Below the pieces are notes generated by a model that worked only from the letters and a program-made list of their open reading frames with translations, did not search any database and was not told the DNA's origin. Below, one piece after another: positions 26,751 to 38,410 of a stretch of DNA of 64,000 nt (the stretch's first letter is position 1; every line of letters begins with the position of its first letter). The DNA lies in the NCBI GenBank assembly GCA_002189035.1, contig NEEC01000002.1, positions 6,099,001 through 6,163,000 on the forward strand, in the 5' to 3' direction. A program made the translations under genes and the position numbers. Source of the stretch: Utricularia gibba. Its lineage: Eukaryota > Streptophyta > Magnoliopsida > Lamiales > Lentibulariaceae.

Positions 26751-29700
26751 TTCCTCCCTGAGGGAGTAATGAAGATCCGGCTGTTGTCACAAGAGGATTT
26801 CTCCGAATTCCCAGCATTTCTCTGATTCTGTTGAAATTCCTTGGGAATAAGCATTTGGTGAGAATATCTGCAGGTTGCTCATCCGATGGTAAGTACTCAA
26901 GTTTAATCAGTCCTTCCTTCACATAATCTCTGAGTATATGGTATTTAAGCTTGATGTGCTTGGTCCGACCGAACATCACAGGATTTTTTGCGATGCTAAT
27001 GGCAGATTTGTTATCTATCTTGAGTATTATCGGTCTTGTAATTTGAATTTTCAGGTCATCGCATAATTTCACCAACCATTGCGCATGGTTGGCAGCAGCA
27101 GCTCCTGCGATGTATTCGGCTTCTGCCGATGATTGTGCAGTGACGGCTTGTTTCTTGCTGTTCCATGAAAATACCGCTGATCCTAAGTTGAATAGATAGC
27201 CTGTGGTAGATTTACAATCTTGTTCGTCGCCAGCAAAGTCTGAATCAACAAATCCCTGCAAAATAGGGTTAGTACCTTTCTTGTAATATAAACCAAAGGA
27301 AGTTGTGGCCTTCAAATATTTCAGGATACGTGTTGCTATTTCCAGGTGTGTGTTGTGTGGCTGATGCATGAATCTGGCCAGAAATGATACGGCGAAGGTT
27401 ATATCCGGTCTAGTAGCAGTTAAATACATCAGAGCGCCAATGAGTTTCTGGTAGTTATGAGAGTCAACTGGATGAGAATTAAGGTCAGATAATTTCTTTC
27501 TAACTTCTGGTGAGAAAGGAGTAGTAGATACTTTTGATGATTCCATGCTGTATTTTTTGAGTAGTTCCTCTGTATATCTACGTTGGTTCAAAAATATGAA
27601 GTCTTTATGTTGAATGATCTCCATTCCTAGGAAATAACGTGCATGTCCCAGATTGGTGAGTTCAAATCTTTGCTGCAATAGCTTCTGTAATTCAGAAATT
27701 CGTTCTTCACTGCTGCCTGTGATTAGAATGTCGTCTACGTATAAGGAGACAATAACTTTTCCTTGGATATCCTCAGATATGTATAATGTAGTATCATTTT
27801 GACTTCTTGTATATCCAGCTCTAGAAAGAAAGTGTCAATGGTAGTATACCATTCTTTGGGGGCCTGCTTGAGTCCGTATAAAGCTTTATTTAATTTCAGT
27901 ACATATTCTGGATTATCTCGGATGATGAAACCTGGAGGGGGTTCACATATATGTCTTCGCTTAACTCTCCATGCAGAAAGGCCGTTTTTATGTCCAGATG
28001 ATGTAAATACCACTTGTTGCAGGCCGCAAGTGCAATAATCAGCTTAATGGTGTCTAATCTTGCCACCGGAGCGAAGGTTTCCAGGTAATCAATCCCTTCT
28101 TTCTGTAAATATCCCTTTACCACCAGTCTGGATTTTCTTTTGTTCAGAGTGCCATCAGGATTTAACTTGGGACGGAATATGAATTTTAGGTCCAGAGGTT
28201 TTTTCTGCTTCGGCTTAGGCACTGCTGTCCAAACGCCGTGTTTCTGGATGGAGTTGAATTCTTCGTCTATGGATTTCTTCCAATCTGGGTCAGCGAGAGC
28301 TTCCTGAACGCTTGCTGGTTCATAGGTGCTCAATGCCCTATCATAGATATCGTTGATTGGTGCATATCCTCGCACAGGTGAGCTGTCTTCATTTTGTTTC
28401 AGATCCATACATAGATGATGTGGGGTGTAAGGAACCCCTTCTTGTCCGTAATCTTCCAGGTAACTTTGCCTTTGAGGTGAGGGAATGAGTATAGGATTTC
28501 TTGCTGCTAGGTTGGGTCCTCGGTTTTGAGTTTCTTCATCTTCTCCTGATGAGTTTTCTTCTTCTGATGTATCGGTTGATGATAGCTCAGTGATTTCCTT
28601 TGGATTTCTGATGCTGTTGATGAGGGTTTCATGACATTCTAGAGTTTGTTCAGGTATGTGCTCTGAGTCTGCATCCTCATATCTCATGTCTTCGATAGTA
28701 GTGGCCAAGGAGCCTTCTGGAAACTGTTGGGTATTAACAGGATCTTCTGTTGTACAGGGGCTTTCGGGCTCAATTGTTCTCGGAACATCAGGACTAGGTG
28801 GTGGCAAATTTTCGCTATTAGAGACTTCTAGGATGTCTGTCGTTGACACCGAGTGTCCTCTTAAATCTGTTGAGTTTGAGGCTCGATCATTTGAGTTTGT
28901 GATTTGATCTTCTAGGGTTGCTTGGACCCTTAACATATTTGTTCCTGAGGCTGTCATTTCTTGTTGAATAGAGTCTTGACTAGGACTGTTCCTCGCTGGG
29001 TGGATGCTGAGGGGTTCGGTTGTTGCATCATGTCCTTGTTGAGGGAATAAATTCCATATATTTTCTGAATAAGAATGATTTTTGTCATGTGTTGTCGAGG
29101 AACTCCAGTTGTAAATTCTAGTCTCGTCTACTGTTACATCACGACTGAGTTCCACCTCATTTGTTCTTAGATTCAGTACCCTGTAGGCTTTACTTGTATT
29201 GCTATATCCCAGGAAAATTCCTTCATCAGATCTTTTGTCCCATTTTGATCTCTTCTCCTTTGGAATGTATATATAGCAGGGTGATCCAAATACCTTCATG
29301 TGATCTAGGCTTGGAATTTTGTTGTACCATAGCTCATAAGGAGTTTTACAGTCTTTATTTCCTTTGGTTGGCAGGCGGTTCAACAGATACACGGCTGTGT
29401 TGACTGCTTCGCCCCAGAATTCTAGAGGTAAGTGTTTTTGATAGAGTAGACACCGAGCCATATTGACTATTGTCCTGTTCTTTCGTTCACATATGCCGTT
29501 CTGCTCTGGCGTATATGGCGTTGTAAACTGGTGAGTAATACCATTTGTCTCACAAATGTGTCTCAGTTCAGTTGATTTGTACTCACCTCCGTTGTCTGAC
29601 CGGAGTGTTAGAATCTTACTATTGCTTTGAGTTTCTGCAAGGACCTTGAAGACTTGGAAGTGGTGCAAAACCTCTGATTTATGCTTCAGGAGATAGATCC

Positions 29701-31358
29701 AGGTATACTTTGAATATTCGTCAATAAAGATCACGTAATATTTGTTGCCGGCTCGAGTAGGAGAGGCCATGGGCCCACAGACGTCACTGGTAACAACTTC
29801 CAATTTTTTCTGAGAATGAATGCTGGACTTAGGGAGTGGTGTTCGGCTCATCTTCCCTTGAAAGCATATTCTGCAGTGTTTTTCCTCAGGAATTATATTA
29901 GGAATCCCCTCTGCCAGGTTTCTCTTCTTCATGGATATAAGGGAGGCATAGTGATGGTGACCTAACCGTTGGTGCCAAATCTCAGATGATTCTAGGGACT
30001 TGAGGCAAATGTTGTAATCGATGGATGTAGCATTCGGAAGCAGTGGAAAGACCCTATCAGTCATAGCAACCGTAAGGAGTATATTATCTTCTTCATCTAA
30101 TATTTTGCACTCATTACTTTCCAGATGAACTTTCATCCCCTTTTCAACCAGCTGGCCAGTGCTTAGTAGATTGTGGTAGGCCTGGGGCACCAGATACACG
30201 TCTGTGATCTTGATTAATTTCTGGACAGTTTCAAGGCAAACTGTTCCTTGACCGATGACCTGTAAGTGATTTCCATCAGCAATTTCGATTACTTTCCCAG
30301 TTAGCTCGATGAAGGTTGTGAATAGACTCTTGTCGTTGGTTATATGATGACTGCATCCGCTATCGATAAACCAGATGTCTTGTTTCCTTAGATCCACAAA
30401 TGATGTGATTAGAGTTTTGCGGCGCAGAGAGTAAATATCAATCTTCTTCTTATTCATTTCAGCTGCGAGATTTACATCATTCATAGCGCTAGTAAGTTTG
30501 TCCTTAGGATCTGCAGCCTTTCCTCCAATCTGATGGTATTTTTTCAGGGGACACACTTTGTCCACATGACCTTGGAGAGAACAGTACAGGCATTTGGCGT
30601 CAGGGCTCCAGAAACATTGTGTTGGTGAATGGCCTTTTCGCTTGCAGAATGGGCATGAATCTCCAGTACTTGGTTTCTCAATTTTTGCTTGAAAGATCAC
30701 CGGTTCATTTGATGATTGAGAACCATAGCCTTTCTGATTTTCTGTTGCCTTGAAGGCAAGTTCCTGGCCTTCACCAAGTCCGACTTCAACTTCGGATTCA
30801 CTGAGTCTTTCTAGTAGTTTTCTGGAGGATATGGAGTGAATGCCTGTGACCCGCAAAGTAGTGACTACAGGGGCAAAGGACCGCGGTAGGGAACTGAGTA
30901 TTTTTGATTTAATTCTTCTGTCTTCCAAGGGCTCTCCAAGGTCTGTAACTCAGTGACAATTTTGATTAGCGTTTCTGAAAAATGAGAGATACTCATACCT
31001 GGTAAGAATTTCAGGTTGTCAAAGAGCTCCCATTGACGTTGAATGCGGCTCTCACGGGCTTCCGTATCCTCTCCGTAGAATTCCTCCAATTTTTTCCAGA
31101 TGTCTTTGGACTTTTCAGTAGCATAACACGGTTGAACACTTCTTCAGATAAGGCTTGATCCAGAGCATACTTAGCTTTCTTTACTTGAGCATCTGTGAGT
31201 TTGAGACTTTCTGCTGTGGCTATTTCAGAGGAGTCTGGACGTACAGGATCCACCACAGACCATAAGTCGTTCATTTGCAGGTAACTTTCCATTCGTACTG
31301 CCCAAGAAGCGTAGCGCTGACCAGTGAAGATTGGAGGAGCTTGTTGGAGGGCTGCCAT
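26512..31358 (-). pseudogene. Copia gag-pol polyprotein, frame-broken
   Basis: The gag start is ATG 31358 (MAALQQAPP). Two gag zinc knuckles are visible (CPFCKRKGHSPTQC and CLYCSLQGHVDKVC), then a protease DSGCSHH, an integrase with an HHCC finger and catalytic blocks around DVCGPM and DNGGEY, an RT with a YVDD box at about 27725-27745, and RNase H to stop 26512. The frame changes near 31122, 30940, 27939 and 27818. Each change is consistent with one missing base in the sequence as given, and two fall at short C or G runs. The largest continuous part is 30928-27896. The copy cannot make its polyprotein as written, yet its LTRs look identical. Confidence 0.9.
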
Positions 31359-31423
31359 TCTGAGAGACTGCAATGATAAGAGGAGATGGGAGTCGGTGAA
31401 GTATCTTCACGTCGGGTTCACCA

Positions 31424-31869
31424 TAAAAGTATTTTTGGCTGCTTGATTTTGTTGGAGACTTGGTTGAACGTTGAGAGAATGTTGAAGTTTGTGGATATTG
31501 ACTATTGTTTTTGGATCGAAAAGAACTTTCCTTTTTTTTCATAAAGCAAACAGGGATTTATATAGATGAGGAGAGTTGCCCGTTGGATCATATCAGGCCT
31601 AAAATATGACCGTTGCCTTTAGTCTGTAGATTAGTCCTCTTGTTCATCTACTGTGTAGCAGCCAGAATTTACTAGGACTTCTTTCATGGACTGGGCTTCA
31701 GATGCTTCTTCTTGGGCCAGTAGTTTGGAATGTTGAGGCCCAAGTATGATAAGGCCTTTTTCCCAATCTAATTGAGGGTTGCTTCTCATGGGAGGAACAG
31801 AGGTCGCGCGCCATTCATCTTCGCGGGTTGAGACTTCCCGGATCTTCGTTGCTCCACCACTTGCTGACA
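31424..31869 (-). repeat. Copia 5' LTR
   Basis: 446 bp, with the same TATA-like box at about 31564-31556. The NLP N-terminal frame enters it from the right and meets a stop at 31631. Confidence 0.95.
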
Positions 31870-32539
31870 GGAAAGACCCTGGTTTAGATTCTGCAGAAAA
31901 AGTAAACGATCGAGATATCTCACGGTACTCGAAAAATGTTTGATCAAGTAAATAAGGCTGTTCGCAAGTGCTCAATATATACTGGTCCCCCTTCTTCAGA
32001 GGAAGCCACACTTGTGCCAAGACGCCCCCACCAGACTCTTCATTGAAAAGATGCAATGCCGCAAGCAGCTTTTCAGCTAATGATCGCTTGAGAGGCCTTG
32101 AGATGAAGGTTTTGCCCATATAATCAGGTACATTACAATGACTTGATCTAAAATTCTCAACGAATTCAAATTCATTATTGGCAGACTCTGTAGCAAGCGG
32201 TAAATGGCTGTCTGTATCATGCAACACCAATTTCTCTCCACAGTGGAGCGTAGCTCCCAAGACATCACCATTATCTGTGGTAATTCCTGAAGCCCCAAAG
32301 CTTGGAGAAAAGCTCATTGACACTGCATCGAGAGGGGACATCATGAAAAACGGGGAGGAAAAGTCACTCATGTCGACAGAACCGCTGCAAAACCCAGCAT
32401 TTGTATCAAGGTTCATCAACTCCGCAGTACTAGAAAATGTATCATGAAGATAAGAAGAGCCCATCACAACTGCATGTTTGGACCCTCCATCTATCTCAGT
32501 TAACTGGTCATTCATCCTTTCTTTACCTGGATATTCCAT

Positions 32540-33972
32540 TTAACTAAACCACCAAACTGATCCCATTTACACTCACAAATCACCAACAAAAAACTTCACA
32601 CATTTCTGCTCAAAATATTCAACAAGCTTCACTTCTCCAACCACTCGCTTCCCCTGTAAAGCAGAGATCAAGCCGAAATTCATCTCCATTCATACATTTA
32701 GAAAGAAACAAAGAAAAAGCATTTTTTTCCCCACAGCACATAAGGGCGTCCACATACATCACTCAATTCACAACCATCAACAGCAAAAGCTCAAAAATTA
32801 CCACTAAACCTAATACAACCCCTCTTCTACTTCACACGAATCAACAGGCAGCTCAAGATCAAAAAATTAACCACAGCAGTTGACCAAAACCTCTGAATTT
32901 CCCATTCCAGTCAGACAATCGACTCAACCAAGTTTCCAAAAAAGGCCAACAGACAATTTCCCAACTCCTGAAAAGCGGAAACTTGTGCGAAATACCAGAA
33001 ACAACAAGAAAAACAGTGAATGGAATCCGAGAAAGCACTGAAGTTGACCGTCGAGCATCGGGATCTTGACATCTGTGCCGTGTTACGGAATCTAATTTAC
33101 AAAAATGGAAGCACGTTTTTTTGTGGTCGGAATTCGACGTAGTTTTTCAAATTTAATCAATACGGTAGTTGGCGAATAAAATAAGTAAAAAAGGACAATT
33201 ATTTGGCATTATTTGTAGTATTTGGATGGATGTAGGGTGACGTAATAATTCATTGGAAGTCCCAGTTTCAATAATCAAAAAATAGTCACATTATTTGATA
33301 GGAATGTTGGTCATATCAATGGTAAAGCATTTATATCTCTAAATATTTATCATTAAATATATATGTATCATTATTCAAATATTATATTTATTTATCATGT
33401 ATTTGAGAAATGAATATTTAAATAAAAATATATTTTAAATATTTATTAATTCATGATGTTATATATTACTATTTATCGAAGATGTAATTAAGATGTATAA
33501 TTTAACATAAAATAATTTTTTATATTTAATATGTGTAATTTTTATTTAATATAAATTAAAAGTACTTTTTATAATATGTTAAATAGAAAAAAAACACCCA
33601 GCAAATAATTATGTTTAAAGAATATACCAACTTCTAATTAATTATTATATAAAATTATTTGATAAAACTAATTATTCTAATCATCTCTGAGTTTGCTCCA
33701 GTTTGAATGTGTGTGTGGTATTTCTGTGTGTCTCCAGGAAGGCTGGATTTTCTTGATTGCAGGTGAGAGTCTCCGTCTCTAGGTGTAAACATCTTGATTC
33801 ATGTGCATGTTATTGAAGCGGTGTCCGTGGTTACGGGTTTCTCTTTCATGCGCCCAATATGTTCGATGAAATGCGTGACTCAATTTTATTGTTTTAGCTT
33901 CTTGGTGTGCTGCTTTTCGTTTCTGAATGCATTGGGGAGTCCCTTTTTAGTTGTTGCGTCTTCCAGATTGTG
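32540..33972. promoter_or_regulatory. NLP 5' leader/promoter, AT spacer and PPR leader
   Basis: 32540-33060 is CA-rich and probably the NLP 5' UTR and promoter on the minus strand. 33130-33680 is AT-rich spacer. 33690-33972 precedes the PPR start, with a likely 5' UTR intron ending at TTCCAG about 33966. No other gene is seen. Confidence 0.5.
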
Positions 33973-35688
33973 ATGCTGCGAAGATTTACGCTTTCTCGTC
34001 ATTTCTTATGTAAAACTGCAAGACCAATGGGTGATGGTGTTCCTTCATCAGTTCGCTGGAAGGTTCGCGGCTGCTGCATTTCATTGTGGGATTCAATACT
34101 TCCATCTAACGCAAGTTTTTTATATTGTTGGAATTCGAGTGTGGCTGTTGAGCGCTCTTTTCAGTTGAATACATCACTTTTAACTCAGCATCTGAGACAT
34201 TTTTGTATAGTAGAGCCCTTCGAAACAGAGAAAGAGTCTGCAGTTGATGAATGCGATCCTGCTGGTAACGTCCACAAAACAGTGTTGGATCATGCGCGTC
34301 CGGAATATAAAATGGAGGCAGCTCTTGATGGTTTAGGCATCCGACTGACTACTACTTTGGTGGTGGAGGTTCTACACAGGCTTAGATTTGATGAGAAATT
34401 AGCATTGAGGTTCTTTACTTGGGCGGGGCACAGTGAATATTATAGCCATGAGACTGAGTCCTACAATAAGATGATTGACATACTCTCCTGTACTAAGCAC
34501 AAGGTCAAGCAGTTTGGTATTGTCTGTGATGTTCTTGATCATATGAAAAGATCAAAAAAGGCATCGATTCCCATTGATGGGCTACTAACTATTTTGAAGC
34601 AGTATACTGAGAAGCACTTGACGCATCTTCAGAAGATTGTCAAGAGGAACAAGAAGATAAGGGTCAAGTCACAACCTGAGATCAATGCATTTAACATGCT
34701 TCTGGATGCCTTGTGTAAGTGTTCCCTTGTTGAGGATGCACAGTCCATGTTCGATAGGGTGAAGAACAAGGTAAATCCTAATACGGAAACATACAACATT
34801 TTGTTTTTTGGATGGTGCAGGGTCAGAAATCCAACTAGAGCCATGAATGTGCTTGAAAATATGATCAGCAGTGGTCACACGCCTGAGAATTTCACGTATA
34901 ACACTGCTATCGATACCTTTTGCAAAGCAGGGATGTTGAATGAAGCTACTGAGCTTTTGGAATTCATGAAGACAAAGGGCTCCACATCCTCTTCTCCGAC
35001 AGCAAAAACATTCTCAATCATGATAATTGCACTAGCTCAGAATGACAGAATGGAATCCTGCTTTAAAGTCTTATCTGATATGATGCAGAGGGGATGTCTT
35101 CCTGATGTTTCAACATACATGGAACTAATAGAAGGCATGTACCTCTCTGGCAAATCCGAAACAGCTTACAAGTTCCTGGATCAGATGACGCACATGGGGT
35201 ACCCTCCAGATATCGTTACTTACAACTGCTTCCTCAAAGTCCTATGTGATCACGACGATGCCGAAGAAGCACTTCTTCTCTACAAGAAAATGACAGAAGC
35301 CAGATGCACTCCCAGCGTGCAAACATACAATATTATGATCTCCATGTTCTTCAGGATCAAAGACTTTGATGGTGCATTCGAGACATGGAGTGAGATGGAA
35401 CAACGAGGGTGTTTCCCGGACACCGAGAGCTATTGCTCGATGATCGAGGGACTGTTCGCGTGTGGGAATTCCAGAGATGCAGTGCTGCTTCTGGACAGAG
35501 TTATGAACATGGGAATGCAGCTTCCGTATAAGAAGTTTGATGAGTTCCTGGCGCACCTTTCAGCTGCTGGTGACTTGCAAACCATTCACAGGCTTTCTGA
35601 TCACATGCGGCAGTTCTACAACCCTGCCATGGCGAGGCGCTTCGCTGTCAGCCAGAAGCGTAGAAGCCTGAGCTTGCGAGGTAAGTGA
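33973..35688 (+). CDS. P-class pentatricopeptide repeat protein
   Basis: A single uninterrupted frame of 571 residues. The start is ATG 33973 (MLRRFTLSRHFLCKTARPMG), because the upstream in-frame codon at 33907 is GTG. The N-terminus is basic with few acidic residues, as expected for mitochondrial import. From about residue 220 there are tandem 35-residue helical repeats with P-class anchors such as INAFNMLLDALCKCSLVEDA, TYNILFFGWCRVRNPTRAMN, TYNTAIDTFCKAGMLNEATE and TYNCFLKVLCDHDDAEEALL. P-class PPR proteins bind organellar RNA and affect stability, splicing or translation. The sequence resembles the Arabidopsis At1g73400-type group. There is no DYW or E domain, so editing is unlikely. Confidence 0.93.
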   Translation: MLRRFTLSRHFLCKTARPMGDGVPSSVRWKVRGCCISLWDSILPSNASFLYCWNSSVAVERSFQLNTSLLTQHLRHFCIVEPFETEKESAVDECDPAGNVHKTVLDHARPEYKMEAALDGLGIRLTTTLVVEVLHRLRFDEKLALRFFTWAGHSEYYSHETESYNKMIDILSCTKHKVKQFGIVCDVLDHMKRSKKASIPIDGLLTILKQYTEKHLTHLQKIVKRNKKIRVKSQPEINAFNMLLDALCKCSLVEDAQSMFDRVKNKVNPNTETYNILFFGWCRVRNPTRAMNVLENMISSGHTPENFTYNTAIDTFCKAGMLNEATELLEFMKTKGSTSSSPTAKTFSIMIIALAQNDRMESCFKVLSDMMQRGCLPDVSTYMELIEGMYLSGKSETAYKFLDQMTHMGYPPDIVTYNCFLKVLCDHDDAEEALLLYKKMTEARCTPSVQTYNIMISMFFRIKDFDGAFETWSEMEQRGCFPDTESYCSMIEGLFACGNSRDAVLLLDRVMNMGMQLPYKKFDEFLAHLSAAGDLQTIHRLSDHMRQFYNPAMARRFAVSQKRRSLSLRGK

Positions 35689-36578
35689 CTGAGATGACTC
35701 CCTGGTGTAATCTCCTCATCTCTTGTATTGTCTATGCTTTAAAAGTAGCCTTTTTTTTTAGTAAAAAAAAAAAGGAGTGAGAAGTATTTATTATTGAATT
35801 TTTAGGTAATATTAGATTTAGTTGTGATTTTAAAAGATGACTTTGAAAAATGACCATTCTATTATTACTATATATTAAAAATAATCATTAAAATTTTAAT
35901 CTTAGTGTATGAGAAAGAATGTTAGTATAGTTAATTTTAAAAAGTATCGATTTTAAATGGTGATTTATTTAAATTAAATGTTTGAAAAAAAATTTTATTT
36001 TAAAGAGATATTTTAATTTTAAGTCCATTTATATAATTTGAAAATTTGTATGCATGTGATGGGTTGTTTTATTTTAAATTTTATTTGATTTTCAATTATA
36101 TACTTTAATTTTAAAATAAGTATTTTTGTTGTTTAAAAAATTATGATTAAACTATTATATTTCATGAATTATTTATAATAATAATTAGATTACATTCGAT
36201 AAAATTATGATTTAAGATTGTTTTTTTATTTTTAAAAATAAAATTGAAAAGTAATGAATTATGAAAATCCAATTAAATGTAAAAAACTAAAAACACGGAG
36301 AAAAAGAGGAGGTACATCCAACATGCATTTATTCGATTAAAAGCACGTGATGATATTCCAAGAATCAGAATTTCACCGGAGATTCGTCGGTAAAAGTGGG
36401 TTAACGGTCTAACCAGTCAGGGAACGTTTGAATCGTAAAGATACAGTTTTTACCATTTACCGTGATTCGTCCGCCACCTATATATAAGCCCCGCTTCATG
36501 TGTGTATCGTCTCTGGTGGTTTTTCCGCACTTTGTTGGTTTCCATTTGTGCAGTGTGTATACACTACAGTGCGCATAA
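35689..36578. other. Intergenic spacer, AT-rich
   Basis: The first 60-100 bases are likely PPR 3' UTR. 35760-36290 is AT-rich without frames. 36400-36578 is the probable fructokinase core promoter and leader, with TATATATAAG at about 36480. Confidence 0.6.
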
Positions 36579-38410
36579 ATGGCGGCGGCTGCTGGAACCG
36601 GAAGTGGTGGTTTGATCATTAGCTTCGGGGAGATGCTGATCGACTTCGTGCCCACTGTTTCTGGGGTGTCGCTGGCGGAGGCGCCTGGGTTTCTCAAAGC
36701 GCCGGGTGGTGCGCCGGCGAACGTCGCGATCGCGGTAGCGAGGTTGGGCGGGAATGCGGCTTTCGTCGGGAAGCTGGGAGATGATGAGTTTGGGCAAATG
36801 TTGGCTGGGATTCTGAAGGAGAATGGGGTCTCTGCGGAGGGGGTCAACTTCGACTCCGGCGCGCGGACGGCACTGGCGTTCGTTACTTTGCGTGCTGATG
36901 GGGAGCGGGAGTTCATGTTCTATAGGAATCCTAGCGCTGATATGCTGCTCACCCGGAGGAGTTGAATCTTGACCTTATCAGATCTGTGAGTTTCCAACTC
37001 TTTACTCTGGTTTTGGATGCACTGATGGTGTTTGTGTCTGTGCCTGAATGATGATGTTCAAGCTTTCTTTCTTTCGCGTCACATGATAGTGTTCTTACTG
37101 ACTTTTGGGTTGAGGTGGCAAGTGCAATTTACTCCGTTTGTGGTGGAGAAAAAAAAAGATGGTCCTGGTTTAGCGAGTTGTTCCTTGTACCGAATTCCCA
37201 TCGTCCCCTATCTCTGCATTTACCGAGCTTTTCTTTAGCTGCACTCTAAGCTGATTGTTGGGCTTCAATGAAAATGGTTGGAATCATGTTCTCTTTTGCT
37301 CATGAATATCGTAGATATTCATTTTTTGAATGGTTATGTACAGGCAAAAGTGTTCCACTACGGATCAATCAGCTTGATCGTGGAGCCATGCCGATCAGCT
37401 CATCTGAAAGCGATGGAGGTTGCTAAGGAGGCTGGTGCTTTGCTTTCATATGATCCAAATCTCCGGCTACCCCTGTGGGCCTCGCCTGATTATGCTCGGG
37501 AGCAGATCATGAGCATATGGGACAAGGCAGATGTGATCAAGGTCAGTGATGTGGAACTGGAATTCCTCACTGGGAACAACAAAATTGATGATGAATCAAC
37601 CATGACTCTCTGGCACCCAAACTTGAAACTCCTGCTGGTTACCTTGGGAGAGAATGGATGCAGATACTACACTCAGGTACTCGCTTTCTGCACTGAATTG
37701 TTTTTAGTTGACTTCAAACTTCTACATCAGAGGACAGTGGAAAAAGAAAAGGCTTTCAAACTTCTTGCTCTTGAAAGAGTGGTAAAGAGATGGTGCTTGA
37801 GCTCCATCATCCTTGTGCTGTTCAGGATCACAAAGTGTGTGGGAATCGATTCTTTATAAAAAGAACAGATAAACAACCTTAGAATCTGCTTCGACTTCAT
37901 AATCGAATCCTCACCGGGATGCACTATCTTTGACACTTTGATGCATCCATCTTTAAGTTTATTTGTCCTGTTCAGTTATAAGATTCCTAACTTGGAAAAT
38001 AAAAAATTAGCCTGTGCTGAATCACACTGGCTGTTGCATTCGAAGACTACTACTTCCTTAACCTGCACTTGTTTTCTTTGGGGTGCCCAGAGTTTCCATG
38101 GAGCTGTGGATGCATTTCAAGTGAAAACAGTGGACACAACAGGAGCAGGCGACTCTTTTGTGGGAGCTCTACTCACTAAGATCGTTGATGATCACTCCAT
38201 CATCGAGGTAACTTTCGAGTACCCAGAGTTTCCATGGAGGTGAGGTTCAAAATGATTTGGATTACGTTTGTTTGGTGATAGAACGAGGCTAGACTCAAGG
38301 AGGTGCTGAAGTTTGCATGTGCTTGTGGAGCTATTACCACAACACAGAAAGGAGCAATCCCTTCTCTTCCAACTCCTGACAAAGTGCTTAATCTTCTCAA
38401 TGGCTTTTGA
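36579..38410 (+). CDS. Fructokinase (pfkB family), one frame break
   Basis: Exons 36579-36985, 37344-37676, 38091-38207 and 38282-38410. This is a cytosolic-type pfkB fructokinase that phosphorylates fructose to fructose-6-phosphate after sucrose cleavage. Motifs are the N-terminal [36 protein letters not shown], and the ATP-site and catalytic DTTGAGDSF with Asp268. The C-terminus is [10 protein letters not shown]. In exon 1 the frame breaks at the C run 36952-36954. As written translation stops at 36963-36965 after 128 residues, while the conserved continuation [10 protein letters not shown] is in the next frame. One extra base there makes 987 nt and 328 residues, the normal family length. 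The other three exons are undamaged, which suggests a sequence error or a very recent mutation. Confidence 0.9.

Larger units (their letters stand above)
26305..31869 (-). mobile_element. Full-length Ty1/copia LTR retrotransposon
   Basis: A 5,565 bp element with two 446 bp LTRs and a 5 bp target duplication, GGAAA, at 26300-26304 and 31870-31874. It is in the same orientation as its host NLP gene. The 5' LTR is followed at once by TGGTGAACCCGACGTG, a plausible primer-binding site starting with TGG. This is not the usual initiator-Met type, and I could not name the tRNA. A purine tract, AGGGAGGAA, abuts the 3' LTR (26751-26759). Domain order is gag, protease, integrase, RT, RNase H, the copia order. 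LTR ends are TG...TA. By eye the LTRs do not differ, so the insertion is young. Confidence 0.97.
23794..32539 (-). pseudogene. NIN-like (RWP-RK) transcription factor, split by a copia element
   Basis: Exon 1 is 32539-31870, interrupted by the copia element and resumed at 26299-26052. It is followed by 25980-25936, 25831-25100, 25008-24888 and 24803-23794. With the element and one target-site copy left out, the frame is continuous for 2,826 nt, or 941 residues, so the gene was intact before insertion. The N-terminal and GAF-like regions come first, then the RWP-RK DNA-binding domain (RWPSRK at residues 622-627) and a C-terminal PB1 domain. The closest resemblance is to NLP8/NLP9, nuclear activators of nitrate-responsive genes, NLP8 being known for nitrate-promoted germination. 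The insertion is at about residue 223, before the DNA-binding domain. As written, the N-terminal frame reads into the LTR and stops at 31631 after 302 residues. The flanking exons show no decay, so the loss looks recent. Confidence 0.93.

Noticed and set aside
30865..31373. Separate small gag-like genes
   Set aside because: They are consecutive pieces of one copia gag broken by single-base frame changes.
31225..31542. A second MKKKESS frame in the 5' LTR as a gene
   Set aside because: It is the LTR duplicate of the frame at 26423 and runs into the untranslated leader and gag out of frame.
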